Shown one piece after another: positions 42,719 through 50,385 of a stretch of DNA of 64,000 bases; the stretch's first letter is position 1, and every line of letters begins with the position of its first letter. This DNA comes from Alteromonadaceae bacterium XY-R5. GTDB taxonomy: Bacteria > Pseudomonadota > Gammaproteobacteria > Enterobacterales > Alteromonadaceae. The DNA is taken from contig LXWE01000007.1 in NCBI GenBank assembly GCA_001660395.1, positions 109,143-173,142 of the forward strand, written 5' to 3'. A program made the translations under genes and the position numbers. The notes under the pieces were generated by a model. The model was not told the DNA's origin. It worked only from the letters and a program-made list of their open reading frames with translations, and did no database searches.

Positions 42719-43351
42719 ATGCTTCTGGAAAACTGGGCATCATTTTGTTTACTTGCCTTGATCGCAACTGCGACACCAGGCCCCGCCGCATTCCTCGTTT
42801 CAGTAAACAGCATTTCTGTTGGTTTTCGATTGTCTTTAGTTACGGTTTTCGGAAACATCACCGGTTTATTTGTTATGTCTACTCTTTCCGTTTTAGGTTT
42901 GAGCGTCATACTCACTCAATCGGCTCTCGCATTTACATTGATTAAATCGATTGGTGCCATTTATCTCTGCTACCTTGGTCTGAAGTTGCTTATCTCAGGT
43001 CAATTTATGCTTAAAATAAAAAAACAGGACAATATTAAAAGGAATCTGCTCTATCTATATGGCCAAGGCATTGTTATCGCGTTAACCAATCCTAAAGCTT
43101 TAATATTTACAATCGCCTTATTTCCGCAATTTATCTCTTTATCGAGTCCAGTTTTGCCACAGTTTGCCTTGTTAGTAGTCAGCTTTATGTTTATGTCACT
43201 GGTTTGCTTATCCACTTACGCTTATGCAGCTCACCGGGCGCAATTAAAAATAAAAAGTAGCAAAACATCTAAATTGCTATGCAGGTTGTTTGGCACAACA
43301 TTTATTGGCTTTGGTGGTTATTTGGCTACAGCAGCTAACAAACCACTGTAG
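42719..43351 (+). CDS. Cassette 3: LysE/RhtB-family amino-acid exporter
   Basis: A 210-residue inner-membrane exporter with six hydrophobic segments. Family features are the N-terminal LIATATPGPAAFLVSVNSISVGFR (about 14-38) and YLCYLGLKLLISGQ (about 82-95), then LTNPKALIFTIALFPQF (about 123-139). LysE/RhtB proteins export basic or small neutral amino acids. AAAAGGAATTTT precedes the ATG. Confidence 0.9.
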   Translation: MLLENWASFCLLALIATATPGPAAFLVSVNSISVGFRLSLVTVFGNITGLFVMSTLSVLGLSVILTQSALAFTLIKSIGAIYLCYLGLKLLISGQFMLKIKKQDNIKRNLLYLYGQGIVIALTNPKALIFTIALFPQFISLSSPVLPQFALLVVSFMFMSLVCLSTYAYAAHRAQLKIKSSKTSKLLCRLFGTTFIGFGGYLATAANKPL

Positions 43352-43450
43352 TCACTCGCTCGCGCTCGTTGGGACAAAAACACGTTGGCTCCCTTCGCTA
43401 CGCTTAGTATTTTAGCCAACGTGTTTGTGCCCCTAAGTGGGGTGTTAAGT
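43334..43450 (+). repeat. Integron attC site 4
   Basis: GCTAACAAACCACTG ... GTTAAGT, 117 bp, with arms AACACGTTGGCTCCC / TTAGCCAACGTGTTTGTG. It overlaps the 3' end of the LysE-like gene. Confidence 0.9.
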
Positions 43451-43467
43451 GTCATGGGGAGCTATCG

Positions 43468-43806
43468 ATGGATGTGAAAGTTATTGATGGAATCATAGTT
43501 GGTGCTGTTGGCGGAGCGGCGGCTGGTACAATGGTATATCTCGTCCAATTCATTCATCAGAAAATAATCTGTTTTATTGAATCTCGGCGCGTATATAAGT
43601 GGTTGGTCAGTCATACTACACTTGAACCGGGTAAAGAATTTCGTTCCACTCGCACAATTGCTAGTTGGAATAATATCACTGAAGATCGAGCTCGCTTTAT
43701 TTGCAGTTCGCACAAGAAAATCTACCTATCAACAGGCCAAAAAGAAGATATGTGGGGATTACATTTAGAGCAGTTTCCACGCAAGGATTTTGGCAATGAC
43801 ACTTAA
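43468..43806 (+). CDS. Cassette 4: hypothetical protein
   Basis: A 112-residue protein with one N-terminal hydrophobic segment (about 8-28) and a soluble domain containing TRTIASWNNITEDRARFICSSHKKIYLSTGQKEDMWGL. That domain is a familiar pattern in cassette proteins (possible winged helix, reading ITEDRARFICS), but its function is unknown. GGGGAGC precedes the ATG. Confidence 0.65.
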   Translation: MDVKVIDGIIVGAVGGAAAGTMVYLVQFIHQKIICFIESRRVYKWLVSHTTLEPGKEFRSTRTIASWNNITEDRARFICSSHKKIYLSTGQKEDMWGLHLEQFPRKDFGNDT

Positions 43807-43905
43807 CAAGTTGCCTAAATTCGCCGCAAACAGCGCGGCTGGGACAAATACTCACTGGGCTTCGCCCAACAACGTTCGCATTTGCCCGTTGGCAAAGCGT
43901 TATGT
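43801..43905 (+). repeat. Integron attC site 5
   Basis: ACTTAACAAGTTGCC ... GTTATGT, 105 bp. Its first box overlaps the stop codon of cassette 4. Confidence 0.8.
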
Positions 43906-43923
43906 GCTTCTAGGACTTTCATA

Positions 43924-44244
43924 TTGTTTATTTTTTATAAAGAAATTGAATTAAGTCTCAATGAGAAAGAGATCGTATTTTCATCTCTTTTCAAATACGT
44001 AGCTGTGATTTTAGTCGTGACCACTTTTCTGTTCGCATACTTGCAATTTAAAGTCCTCTATCTAATCTCTTGGGGGGTATTCGTTTGCTGGCTTTTTACT
44101 TTCTTATTTGTTACTCGAAGAGTGAGAGCCGAGGTAAAGAAGTCAATTAAGAAAACTAACGTGCAACCAACTGGTAGTAGCTGGAGTTTCAAAGAACCAT
44201 TAACGTATGTTGTTTCAAACAACACACATAACAAACCTCTCTAG
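43924..44244 (+). CDS. Cassette 5: small membrane protein
   Basis: About 106 residues, start uncertain (TTG at 43924 proposed; no ATG). Two transmembrane helices (about 20-36 and 40-60) and a basic C-terminus that runs into attC 6. No family recognised. Confidence 0.45.
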   Translation: MFIFYKEIELSLNEKEIVFSSLFKYVAVILVVTTFLFAYLQFKVLYLISWGVFVCWLFTFLFVTRRVRAEVKKSIKKTNVQPTGSSWSFKEPLTYVVSNNTHNKPL

Positions 44245-44343
44245 TCACTCGCTGGCGCTCGTTGGGATACAAACACGTTGACTCCCTTCGCTACGCTTCG
44301 TATTTTAGCCTACGTATTTGTGCCCCTAAGTGGGGTGTTAGGT
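44226..44343 (+). repeat. Integron attC site 6
   Basis: ACATAACAAACCTC ... GTTAGGT, 118 bp, closely similar to attC 4 in its arms. Confidence 0.9.
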
Positions 44344-44351
44344 GTCACGGA

Positions 44352-44636
44352 ATGATTCGGGTAATGCGTACTTACATGCTGGGTGGTTTTGTCCTTGGAA
44401 TATTGATGCTTTTGTTTGGCGCAGCGAGTTCATGGGGATATTACTCCACAAATGAAAATACGGTAATTGCCACAGTTGTTCTTAACTTGCCAGCTTTCGC
44501 TGCGGTCAAGTTTTCGGAATTCACTGGCGGCTTAATCCCTGATTTTGTTACATTTCCATTTGCATATTTAGTACATTTTGTGTGGTGGATATTTGTATAT
44601 TCTCTTTTTAAAAAGTGGGCTAAACGTTTTGTATAA
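44352..44636 (+). CDS. Cassette 6: small membrane protein
   Basis: A 94-residue protein from the ATG at 44352, directly after attC 6. Two or three hydrophobic helices (about 9-28, 38-55, 70-86). Function unknown. Confidence 0.55.
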   Translation: MIRVMRTYMLGGFVLGILMLLFGAASSWGYYSTNENTVIATVVLNLPAFAAVKFSEFTGGLIPDFVTFPFAYLVHFVWWIFVYSLFKKWAKRFV

Positions 44637-44642
44637 AGTAAC

Positions 44643-44693
44643 ACCTAACAAGTTAAATCAGCGGAAAACCACTCGCTGTTTAAAGCGTTAAGT
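44643..44693 (+). repeat. Integron attC site 7 (short)
   Basis: ACCTAACAAGTTAAATCAGC ... GTTAAGT, 51 bp, close to the minimum attC size, with CAGCGG / CGCTG arms. Confidence 0.75.
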
Positions 44694-44699
44694 ATTTCT

Positions 44700-45260
44700 A
44701 TGGCTCCTGGTGCGCATCTAGTAATGAGTTGGCTTTCAACAACTCCACTGTTTAAGGAACGACGCGAAAGAATGCTCGTTACAGTTGCTGGCATCTTGCC
44801 AGACATAGACGGTCTCGGCATCATCATTGATAAATTAACCAAGCACAAAACAGACTATTACTTTGAATACCACCATTATTTTGGGCACAACATATTTTTC
44901 TCAATATTCATTGCGATACTAATTACTCTATTGTCAAAAGCGCAAAAGGGCTTGGTTTTTATCATGTCCCTTTTTCTTACAAATATACACTTCATCTGTG
45001 ACATTATTGGTTCAAAAGGGCCGGATGGTTATCCATGGCCTGTGTATTATTTATACCCCCTAGACAAATCAATTGAGTTCACGTGGTCTGGGCAATGGGA
45101 GTTAAATGCGTGGCAAAACCAAGTTATCATGGCCGCTTTATTAGCTTCTACTATCTATGTGGCATCAACCAAACGCATAAGTTTCATAGAGGTATTCAGT
45201 GCAAAGCTCGATGCAGAAGCATTTAATATGTGGCAAAAATATGTCAAAAGAAATACTTAA
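44700..45260 (+). CDS. Cassette 7: YdjM-like membrane-bound metal-dependent hydrolase
   Basis: A 186-residue protein of the YdjM (LexA-regulated inner-membrane hydrolase) family. The metal-binding residues are visible as GAHLVMSWL (His5), LPDIDGLG (about 33-40) and YHHYFGHN (about 57-64), then FLTNIHFICDIIGSKGPDG. Three to four membrane segments follow. The family relates to phospholipase C-like hydrolases; substrate unknown. Confidence 0.75.
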   Translation: MAPGAHLVMSWLSTTPLFKERRERMLVTVAGILPDIDGLGIIIDKLTKHKTDYYFEYHHYFGHNIFFSIFIAILITLLSKAQKGLVFIMSLFLTNIHFICDIIGSKGPDGYPWPVYYLYPLDKSIEFTWSGQWELNAWQNQVIMAALLASTIYVASTKRISFIEVFSAKLDAEAFNMWQKYVKRNT

Positions 45261-45332
45261 CAAGGTGCGGCACGTCCGCTGCGCTGGACTCGGGCAGCTA
45301 CGCTGCCTCCTCCCGTGCGTACGCCGTTACCA
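45255..45332 (+). repeat. Integron attC site 8
   Basis: ACTTAACAAGGTGCGGCACG ... GTTACCA, 78 bp. It is the last attC, 127 bp before the first site of the Tn7-like end. Confidence 0.8.
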
Positions 45333-45458
45333 GTGTCCGCTTTTCGCGCTTTGATGCCATTAAAAACGCAATGAACCACTGACCGCTTTACGTACAGAGC
45401 AGCCCGTTCATGCACAAACAACCAGATGTCCGCTTCTGACCAAGAAGAGACGTTTTCA

Positions 45459-45605
45459 GTATGAATCTATATTACTCGAACTGAGTGCAGTTTCAGCGAT
45501 AGTTGGCACTTGAGTATGATACTTTAATTCTATGGATGCCCAACTGACAACGAGTCATCGTGGGTTGTTAGATAGCCTGGTATGAGACTTTATTACTTTC
45601 CCACA
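45459..45605 (-). mobile_element. Tn7-like left-type transposon end, family B
   Basis: Read inward (leftward) from 45605 the tip is TGTGGGAAAGTAATAAAGTC, strikingly like the Tn7 tip TGTGGGCGGACAATAAAGTC. Two more spaced copies of the internal site follow: TTAAAGTATCATAC (45513-45526) and CGAGTAATATAGATTCATAC (45460-45479). Three spaced sites over about 150 bp is the arrangement of the Tn7 left end. The element lies to the left, ending with the integron cassettes. Confidence 0.75.
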
Positions 45606-45760
45606 CCAACGTATTCGTTCTTTTGCCTGAAGAAGTGAAATCGTTAGCCCATCGCGGTGAGAAAGAGGGGCGAATATCTTACTGGCTGCAGCCTACTTCG
45701 TATGATCAACCGCAATTCAAAGAGGCTTGGGAGCGGATCGGACATGGCCATGACACCTGA
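45606..45760 (+). pseudogene. C-terminal remnant of an unrecognised gene beside the transposon end
   Basis: An open frame continues out of the transposon tip as NVFVLLPEEVKSLAHRGEKE, then GRISYWLQPTSYDQ and FKEAWERIGHG, ending at 45760. It has no start of its own. It looks like the 3' part of a gene cut by the transposon. A hairpin terminator (45857-45877) lies downstream. I do not recognise the protein. Confidence 0.4.
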
Positions 45761-45856
45761 AAATGGCAAATCCCAATTCGCGTAAAGTACGGGTTTTGTC
45801 GTTTTGTGTGAAGTTGCGCATGCCACAAAAAATACCAAAATCCACATAGCTTGAAT

Positions 45857-45877
45857 TGCCCTGAAAATGGGCATTTT
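45857..45877 (+). terminator. Predicted terminator
   Basis: Stem TGCCC/GGGCA with loop TGAAAAT followed by TTTT. Confidence 0.6.
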
Positions 45878-45930
45878 CATTTCATAAATTTCATGACCCC
45901 GTAACCACCAATCAAATCATGACAACCCAT

Positions 45931-46200
45931 ATTTTACGGCACCATTCCAATATACTCTCTGCAAAACCATAGCGCAGCAAAGCTGCGCCGCGCGCCCGCT
46001 CCGCGGGGTGGTCAGGGGGGAACGTGCGCTCCCCTGGGAAAGAGCACGGCATGGAGCGATCGGTGTCACTGTTCTGTGCATGGGGTAAATGCGGGTGGAT
46101 AGGGAATCGGCTTAGGCCCGTCCGGGGCTGGTGGGTTTTGGCGCCGATGGTTGGTCGACTATATTAGGTTAGATGCTCTCTTGGAATGGTGCCGTAAAAT
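45931..46200. repeat. GC-rich segment between perfect 20-bp inverted repeats
   Basis: ATTTTACGGCACCATTCCAA (45931-45950) is repeated as its exact complement at 46181-46200. The 230 bp between them is much more GC-rich than the surroundings (GCGCGCCCGCTCCGCGGGG region near 46000). There is no gene inside. Confidence 0.7.
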
Positions 46201-46464
46201 TATTGCGTTCGGGTGTCCGCTTAGAAATGTTCGGGCGTTATCTCGATGGCCAATGGGCATAAACGGTGCGGCTAAATTCTTCATTGCGGTCGGAGCATGC
46301 CATACGTAAATACCGAATTCATGTATAATCAGGATTAACTCATCTGACTGCTGGATATTGCAGCAGGATTGTTTCCGGAATTCTCGAGAGGCAGATTCGG
46401 TCCATTGTCGAGCTGTTTTAGACACATACTGTGTTGTATTGGTCACAGTATTTTAGGAGTTTAT

Positions 46465-46809
46465 GTGAAAAATAATAATGATGCCTGGTTAGACGGTACT
46501 CCTGCTAGCAAAGCAGAGCGCGCTGCATTTAAGCAAAAGCACCATGACGGTATCAAAGCATCTTCTAAAATCGAGCATGCTTTGAAAACGATCGCTGGGG
46601 GCATCGCCGCCGCTATCACCTTTGATGCTAAATTTTCGGGGCAGCAAGACCATCCCTCCGGAATAGCAAAAGAGGACCCCCATTTCCGTGATGTGGTCTC
46701 CTCAACTGGAGGGCATTATCGCTGGGACGGCTACGAATATACAGATGGCTGTAATTTTTTAGATGAGTCTGACCCTGCCCACCCGTTTCATGTCAATCAA
46801 GAATCTTAG
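46465..46809 (+). CDS. Hypothetical protein
   Basis: A 114-residue hydrophilic protein from the GTG at 46465, with TTTTAGGAGTTTAT as a very good ribosome-binding site. The middle contains a weakly hydrophobic AGGIAAAITFD; the C-terminal part is aromatic and acidic (GGHYRWDGYEYTDGCNFLD). Function unknown. It belongs to the plasmid-like segment. Confidence 0.55.
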   Translation: MKNNNDAWLDGTPASKAERAAFKQKHHDGIKASSKIEHALKTIAGGIAAAITFDAKFSGQQDHPSGIAKEDPHFRDVVSSTGGHYRWDGYEYTDGCNFLDESDPAHPFHVNQES

Positions 46810-46969
46810 GAGCTTCCTCCGCTTTCAATGACAAGGGCGCACAAGTTTGCTTGTGAATTTGCCCCCCATTAATTTCATGGCACCTTTATGGACGAAATTA
46901 ACAGGGGCAAAGGTAATGCGAACTCACGAGGATATTACGTCAGTTTTTTATACGAGCGGATTGGCTGAT

Positions 46970-47464
46970 TTATTTAGCAAACATGATGGTAGGCTGTTCT
47001 TCATTAGCATAAGCACGGGCGCAGGCCTCTTTGGTCAAACCTGGCTTTCCTTCGCAACCAAGCAAAAACGGAGACAAAGGATCTTTTGCATCATCCTCAC
47101 TCTTTGCTTCTTGCGTAAGTGTGACTGTCATAACATGCGTTACAGCATTTTGAGCAACCTCAGTAGTCTCTCCGCCTACATTCACCTTTTCGCCCAAAAC
47201 CGATTGCACCAACCGGAAAACCTTAGCGACTGGCAAAGAAAGCTCCGACACACTGGCTTCAATTATTTGTTCTTGATCACCGGCGCCGATATCATTGACA
47301 GCCAAGGATACTCCCCAGGCCTTTACCTCTGACATGGCAGCCTGGAACCTATTAACCTTGATTTGGTCCCATGCCTGGGTAAGGTGATGCCCTTCATCAC
47401 CGGCAAATGCAACACCAACCCCGGCCATTAACAAGCCAAGAAAGCCAAATTTGATGAAACTCAT
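46970..47464 (-). CDS. Secreted hypothetical protein
   Basis: A 164-residue protein from the ATG at 47464, preceded by GAGGAGTTAATT. A clear signal peptide (about 1-21, ending VAFAG) is followed by a mostly helical domain with two cysteines near the C-terminus (GCEGKPGLTKEACARAYA). Function unknown; periplasmic or secreted. Confidence 0.65.
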   Translation of the reverse strand: MSFIKFGFLGLLMAGVGVAFAGDEGHHLTQAWDQIKVNRFQAAMSEVKAWGVSLAVNDIGAGDQEQIIEASVSELSLPVAKVFRLVQSVLGEKVNVGGETTEVAQNAVTHVMTVTLTQEAKSEDDAKDPLSPFLLGCEGKPGLTKEACARAYANEEQPTIMFAK

Positions 47465-47568
47465 CAATTAACTCCTCATAATATGCAATTTGCACAATTA
47501 TTAAGGGTACAACGAAAATGATTAACCTCAAAATTGGCGCGCAATTTTAACAAAACCCATATAAAACA

Positions 47569-47886
47569 ATGACTAATAGCAATATTTACGAATTAGTGCC
47601 GATTTTGGTAGCGTTACGCGAGTCTGTTGGCCTGACACAGGCAGAAATTGGATTACGGGTAGGTTTAAGTCGAGAAACGGTAAGCGCTATAGAGAACTGT
47701 CGGCCGGCAACGCTTAAATCTCTTTCCTTGACCGTTTTGCACCGCTGGTGGAACTGCTGCAGAAGTTCGGCAAGTAATCAGTTGAGAGATACATTCAGGT
47801 CTGCGCTATTGACCTATTTTGGCCTTCCGGCATTTACCAGCCAATTGGAAGAGACGTTACCAACTTCCTTTCGTCAGGCCTCCTAA
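47569..47886 (+). CDS. XRE-type helix-turn-helix protein
   Basis: A 105-residue protein. The N-terminal helix-turn-helix is LVALRESVGLTQAEIGLRVGLSRETVSAIEN (about 13-43). The C-terminal part (TVLHRWWNCCRSSASNQLRDTFRSALLTYFGL) is helical and may dimerise. It is divergent from the secreted-protein gene and convergent with the 140-residue gene at 47883. It is probably a regulator of the plasmid-like segment. Confidence 0.7.
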   Translation: MTNSNIYELVPILVALRESVGLTQAEIGLRVGLSRETVSAIENCRPATLKSLSLTVLHRWWNCCRSSASNQLRDTFRSALLTYFGLPAFTSQLEETLPTSFRQAS

Positions 47887-48305
47887 CGTTTTTTGGGCAA
47901 ACTTTCTAAATAGTATTGGCAAAGCATCTCGATAACGGCGTCTCGACCACCATCCTGTGCGGTGAAACCTACCTGTGTTTCAACCTGTTCTAGCAGATCC
48001 ATTACCGTTTTAGACACTTCAATCGTTGCTTTTTCATTATTGGCTCGGCTTTTAAATACCCTGAAGCGATTTAATACCTGCTGATATAATGTATCTGGCA
48101 AGTGCGCTTTTAAAAACTTACGACCGTCCACATAGTGCTTATAAGGCATATCTGCCCAGACGACCTCAAGCCTTAAGGCGAGCGCATTCGATTTGATGTT
48201 ATCGAAAGCGTTCGATTTCAGGAACAATCGCCACGCGACATCGGAATCCGCCACCGCAACCTCCACAATGTTGGTTTTTCCCCGATAAAAACGACAATAT
48301 TGCAC
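47883..48305 (-). CDS. Hypothetical protein
   Basis: A 140-residue soluble, basic protein, function not recognised. It overlaps the end of the XRE gene by 4 bp in convergent orientation and is divergent from the gene at 48359, with which it shares a 53-bp promoter region. The C-terminal half is helical (KATIEVSKTVMDLLEQVETQVG). Confidence 0.5.
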   Translation of the reverse strand: MQYCRFYRGKTNIVEVAVADSDVAWRLFLKSNAFDNIKSNALALRLEVVWADMPYKHYVDGRKFLKAHLPDTLYQQVLNRFRVFKSRANNEKATIEVSKTVMDLLEQVETQVGFTAQDGGRDAVIEMLCQYYLESLPKKR

Positions 48306-48358
48306 GTTTTACACTGGGTACTATACACCGTTATGAGCATTCTTCTGCAATACTAGAA

Positions 48359-49069
48359 TTGCGCTCTGATTTTACAAGCATACTGGGTAGAATATGCTGC
48401 CGACTTCTTTCTAAAGGTTATAGAGGACCTAGTTTGAATCCTGCAATTTTTGAGATCTACGACTTTTTTACTTCAGCTGAATTGACCTTTAATTTCTCCG
48501 GTAGCGAAGACAAAAACCAGTTCATGTTTGACTACTGTGTGAAGAACAAACACGTTAAGCTCGATGCTGCCGCCCTCCATGTGTTTAATCAAGATTTCAA
48601 CACAAAGAACATCAGAGCCTTTAGCAAAACCTACCTCGACTCAATGAAGCGCTATCAAGACTTGATGCTTGGGCGTTACTTGATCAGCACGTTACCCCCA
48701 GATTCCTACCGCGAAGCACTGCTATTAAAATTAGCCAAGTACAAACTGCAGGTTATCCAAGAGTGTCCGGTTGAGCACTTAAACACCCCCCGATATCGTA
48801 AGAGTGGGGCAATCCATTTGAAAGAGATGCCGGATGACTCACCTTGCGGCATGAAGTTCGAAATTGCTTATGTATTTCCCGCCCCAACGCCATATTACGT
48901 ATTCCGTGAAGTCATCGAATCTTTTGGTCTGCTCGCCCAATGGCCTCGATATAAAGCAAACCAGATCACCTCCACGACCGTTGAAATGAGCATGAATCGC
49001 CAGCAGGAACAAGCCATTAAAATTGGCAAAGCATTAGCAGAAAAGCATCACCCCCAAAAGGTTCTCTAA
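48359..49069 (+). CDS. Hypothetical protein
   Basis: About 236 residues from a TTG; start uncertain. A basic, helical middle (TKNIRAFSKTYLDSMKRYQDLMLGRYLIS) and an SPCGMKFEIAYVFPAP strand region follow. No family recognised. It faces away from the gene at 47883, an arrangement common for plasmid maintenance or mobilisation genes, but no motif proves that. Confidence 0.5.
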   Translation: MRSDFTSILGRICCRLLSKGYRGPSLNPAIFEIYDFFTSAELTFNFSGSEDKNQFMFDYCVKNKHVKLDAAALHVFNQDFNTKNIRAFSKTYLDSMKRYQDLMLGRYLISTLPPDSYREALLLKLAKYKLQVIQECPVEHLNTPRYRKSGAIHLKEMPDDSPCGMKFEIAYVFPAPTPYYVFREVIESFGLLAQWPRYKANQITSTTVEMSMNRQQEQAIKIGKALAEKHHPQKVL

Positions 49070-49143
49070 ACGCATGATGTCGATCGCCAGTGCATTTTAT
49101 CGATGCCTGGCATTTCATTGATCTCGCCCACGACCTATAATAA

Positions 49144-49159
49144 CTGTACATATATACAG
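49144..49159. promoter_or_regulatory. LexA (SOS) box
   Basis: CTGTACATATATACAG, a perfect CTGT-N8-ACAG palindrome with the alternating TA centre of gammaproteobacterial LexA sites. It lies 14 bp before the umuD-like start at 49174, as expected for an SOS-regulated gene. Confidence 0.85.
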
Positions 49160-49173
49160 CTTAGAGTGAATAA

Positions 49174-49245
49174 ATGCTCAGTATCTTAGTCGAGGCAGGG
49201 TTAACAGGTTTTCCGGTACCCGAAGATGCAGCTGTCGGAGAGTAA
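49174..49245 (+). pseudogene. umuD-like gene start cut by a Tn7-like end
   Basis: MLSILVEAGLTGFPVPEDAA then VGE and stop. The first 20 codons resemble the N-terminus of UmuD/RumA-type SOS mutagenesis proteins (..GFPSPAADY..). The frame runs into the transposon tip at 49233 and stops there. With the LexA box upstream, this is the 5' remnant of an SOS error-prone polymerase operon. Confidence 0.6.
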
Positions 49246-49291
49246 TAAAGTTTCATACTAAGTATCATACCGAGTAATATAGATTCATACT
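49233..49291 (+). mobile_element. Tn7-like right-type transposon end, family B
   Basis: Tip TGTCGGAGAGTAATAAAGTT, followed immediately by adjoining copies of the internal site: TTTCATAC, AGTATCATAC and CGAGTAATATAGATTCATAC (49271-49290). The last is identical over at least 21 bp to the site at 45459-45479 in reverse. Closely packed sites are the layout of a Tn7 right end. The element extends to the right, towards the IetAS genes; its other end is not in the window. Confidence 0.75.
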
Positions 49292-49361
49292 GCTCAAGAC
49301 GACTTTGAGCGAATTGCGGACGTTGCTGTTAAATCATTTATGTTGGTTTAAAAGGAAAATT

Positions 49362-49870
49362 CGGGACCGCGCCATCATGGACACCTTTTATACGACAGCG
49401 ATACGACGTATGGAGTTAGGCAGGCTTAAGCTGTGGGATATTGACTGACCAGAGGGTGAGTTACCACAGGTTCGGGTAAATCATGACAAAGGGGCGAAGT
49501 ATCGCATCGTGCCGATGTCCTTTCGGGCATTAGGCTATATCGATACTTATGGCCAAAGCTTGAGACCTTTCACGCAGATGACACTTTGTTTTTGAACAAC
49601 AGCGGGACACCATTTACAGAGACGCAGTTATCGGAGCTGGTAAAAAAGTATCTGCTCATGGCTGGATTTGACGTTAATGCTGCCTGCAATGTGTTCCGCC
49701 ACTATGCGGCCACGCATCTACTAGAGAATGGTGCGAACCTACGCTAGATTCAGGAATATCTCGGCCACGCCGACTTGTCTACCACGCAAATCTACATCCA
49801 TATAGTAAAAACAGAATTGAATCGTGCCTACAGTCAGTTCCAACCGTCTACGATTCATGAAAATAGCTAA
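49362..49870 (+). pseudogene. XerC/D-type tyrosine recombinase remnant
   Basis: RDRAIMDTFYTTAIRRMELG (catalytic Arg region), a TGA, then QVRVNHDKGAKYRIVPM, a frameshift near 49575, then FRHYAATHLLENGANLR, a TAG, and [20 protein letters not shown]. The order matches the catalytic domain of phage-integrase-family recombinases (R..K..HxxR-like..H..Y; the final Tyr in TTQIY). Two stops, one frameshift and no N-terminal domain make it inactive. Confidence 0.85.
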
Positions 49871-49925
49871 CTGACCAAAACTGTGCTAATTTATGCGCAG
49901 TTTTGGTCAGAAAAATTAAGTACCT

Positions 49926-50363
49926 TTGATTACACTAAAGACGAAAGACATATGTGAAGCCCTTGGTATAAAAAAACACCAGTTGAGATCTTGGACAGAG
50001 TCTCTGGAGCCTTTCAGTTCTATGAGCACAAATGAGAGATCAGCTAGAAAGTATGATACTGGGGATTTGTTATTCTTCGCGGTTGTTTTTCAACTTGAGC
50101 GGAATTTTGGATTTTCGTTGAAGTCTATAATGAAGTTTTCTTTATCACTTTATGAGACACTTCGTGCCCCAAAGAAAGTGGAACAACGACGAAACATTTT
50201 TGTTGATATCGAAAAGTCTGACTGTAAGTGGCTTAATGGTTCGATGTCGCCAAAACAAGGGATTGTATTTGACACAACTGAAGCTGAGGCAGTCGTCTGT
50301 AAGTTCTTGGGAGTTACTCCTACTCAATCGAATTTGCAGTTTGGTTTTTCGTTGGTCAGCTAG
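49926..50363 (+). CDS. MerR-like DNA-binding protein upstream of the IetAS pair
   Basis: A 145-residue protein starting at TTG. MITLKTKDICEALGIKKHQL and RSWTESLEPFSS...RSARKYDTGDLLFFAVVFQLE have the MerR order (helix-turn-helix, Arg-Trp, then Y-D-x-x-D-L). The C-terminal half is unrecognised. It lies 22 bp before the AAA ATPase gene on the same strand, so it may regulate the defence pair or be part of it. Confidence 0.65.
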   Translation: MITLKTKDICEALGIKKHQLRSWTESLEPFSSMSTNERSARKYDTGDLLFFAVVFQLERNFGFSLKSIMKFSLSLYETLRAPKKVEQRRNIFVDIEKSDCKWLNGSMSPKQGIVFDTTEAEAVVCKFLGVTPTQSNLQFGFSLVS

Positions 50364-50385
50364 AGCAGATTAATTAGGTACGAAT

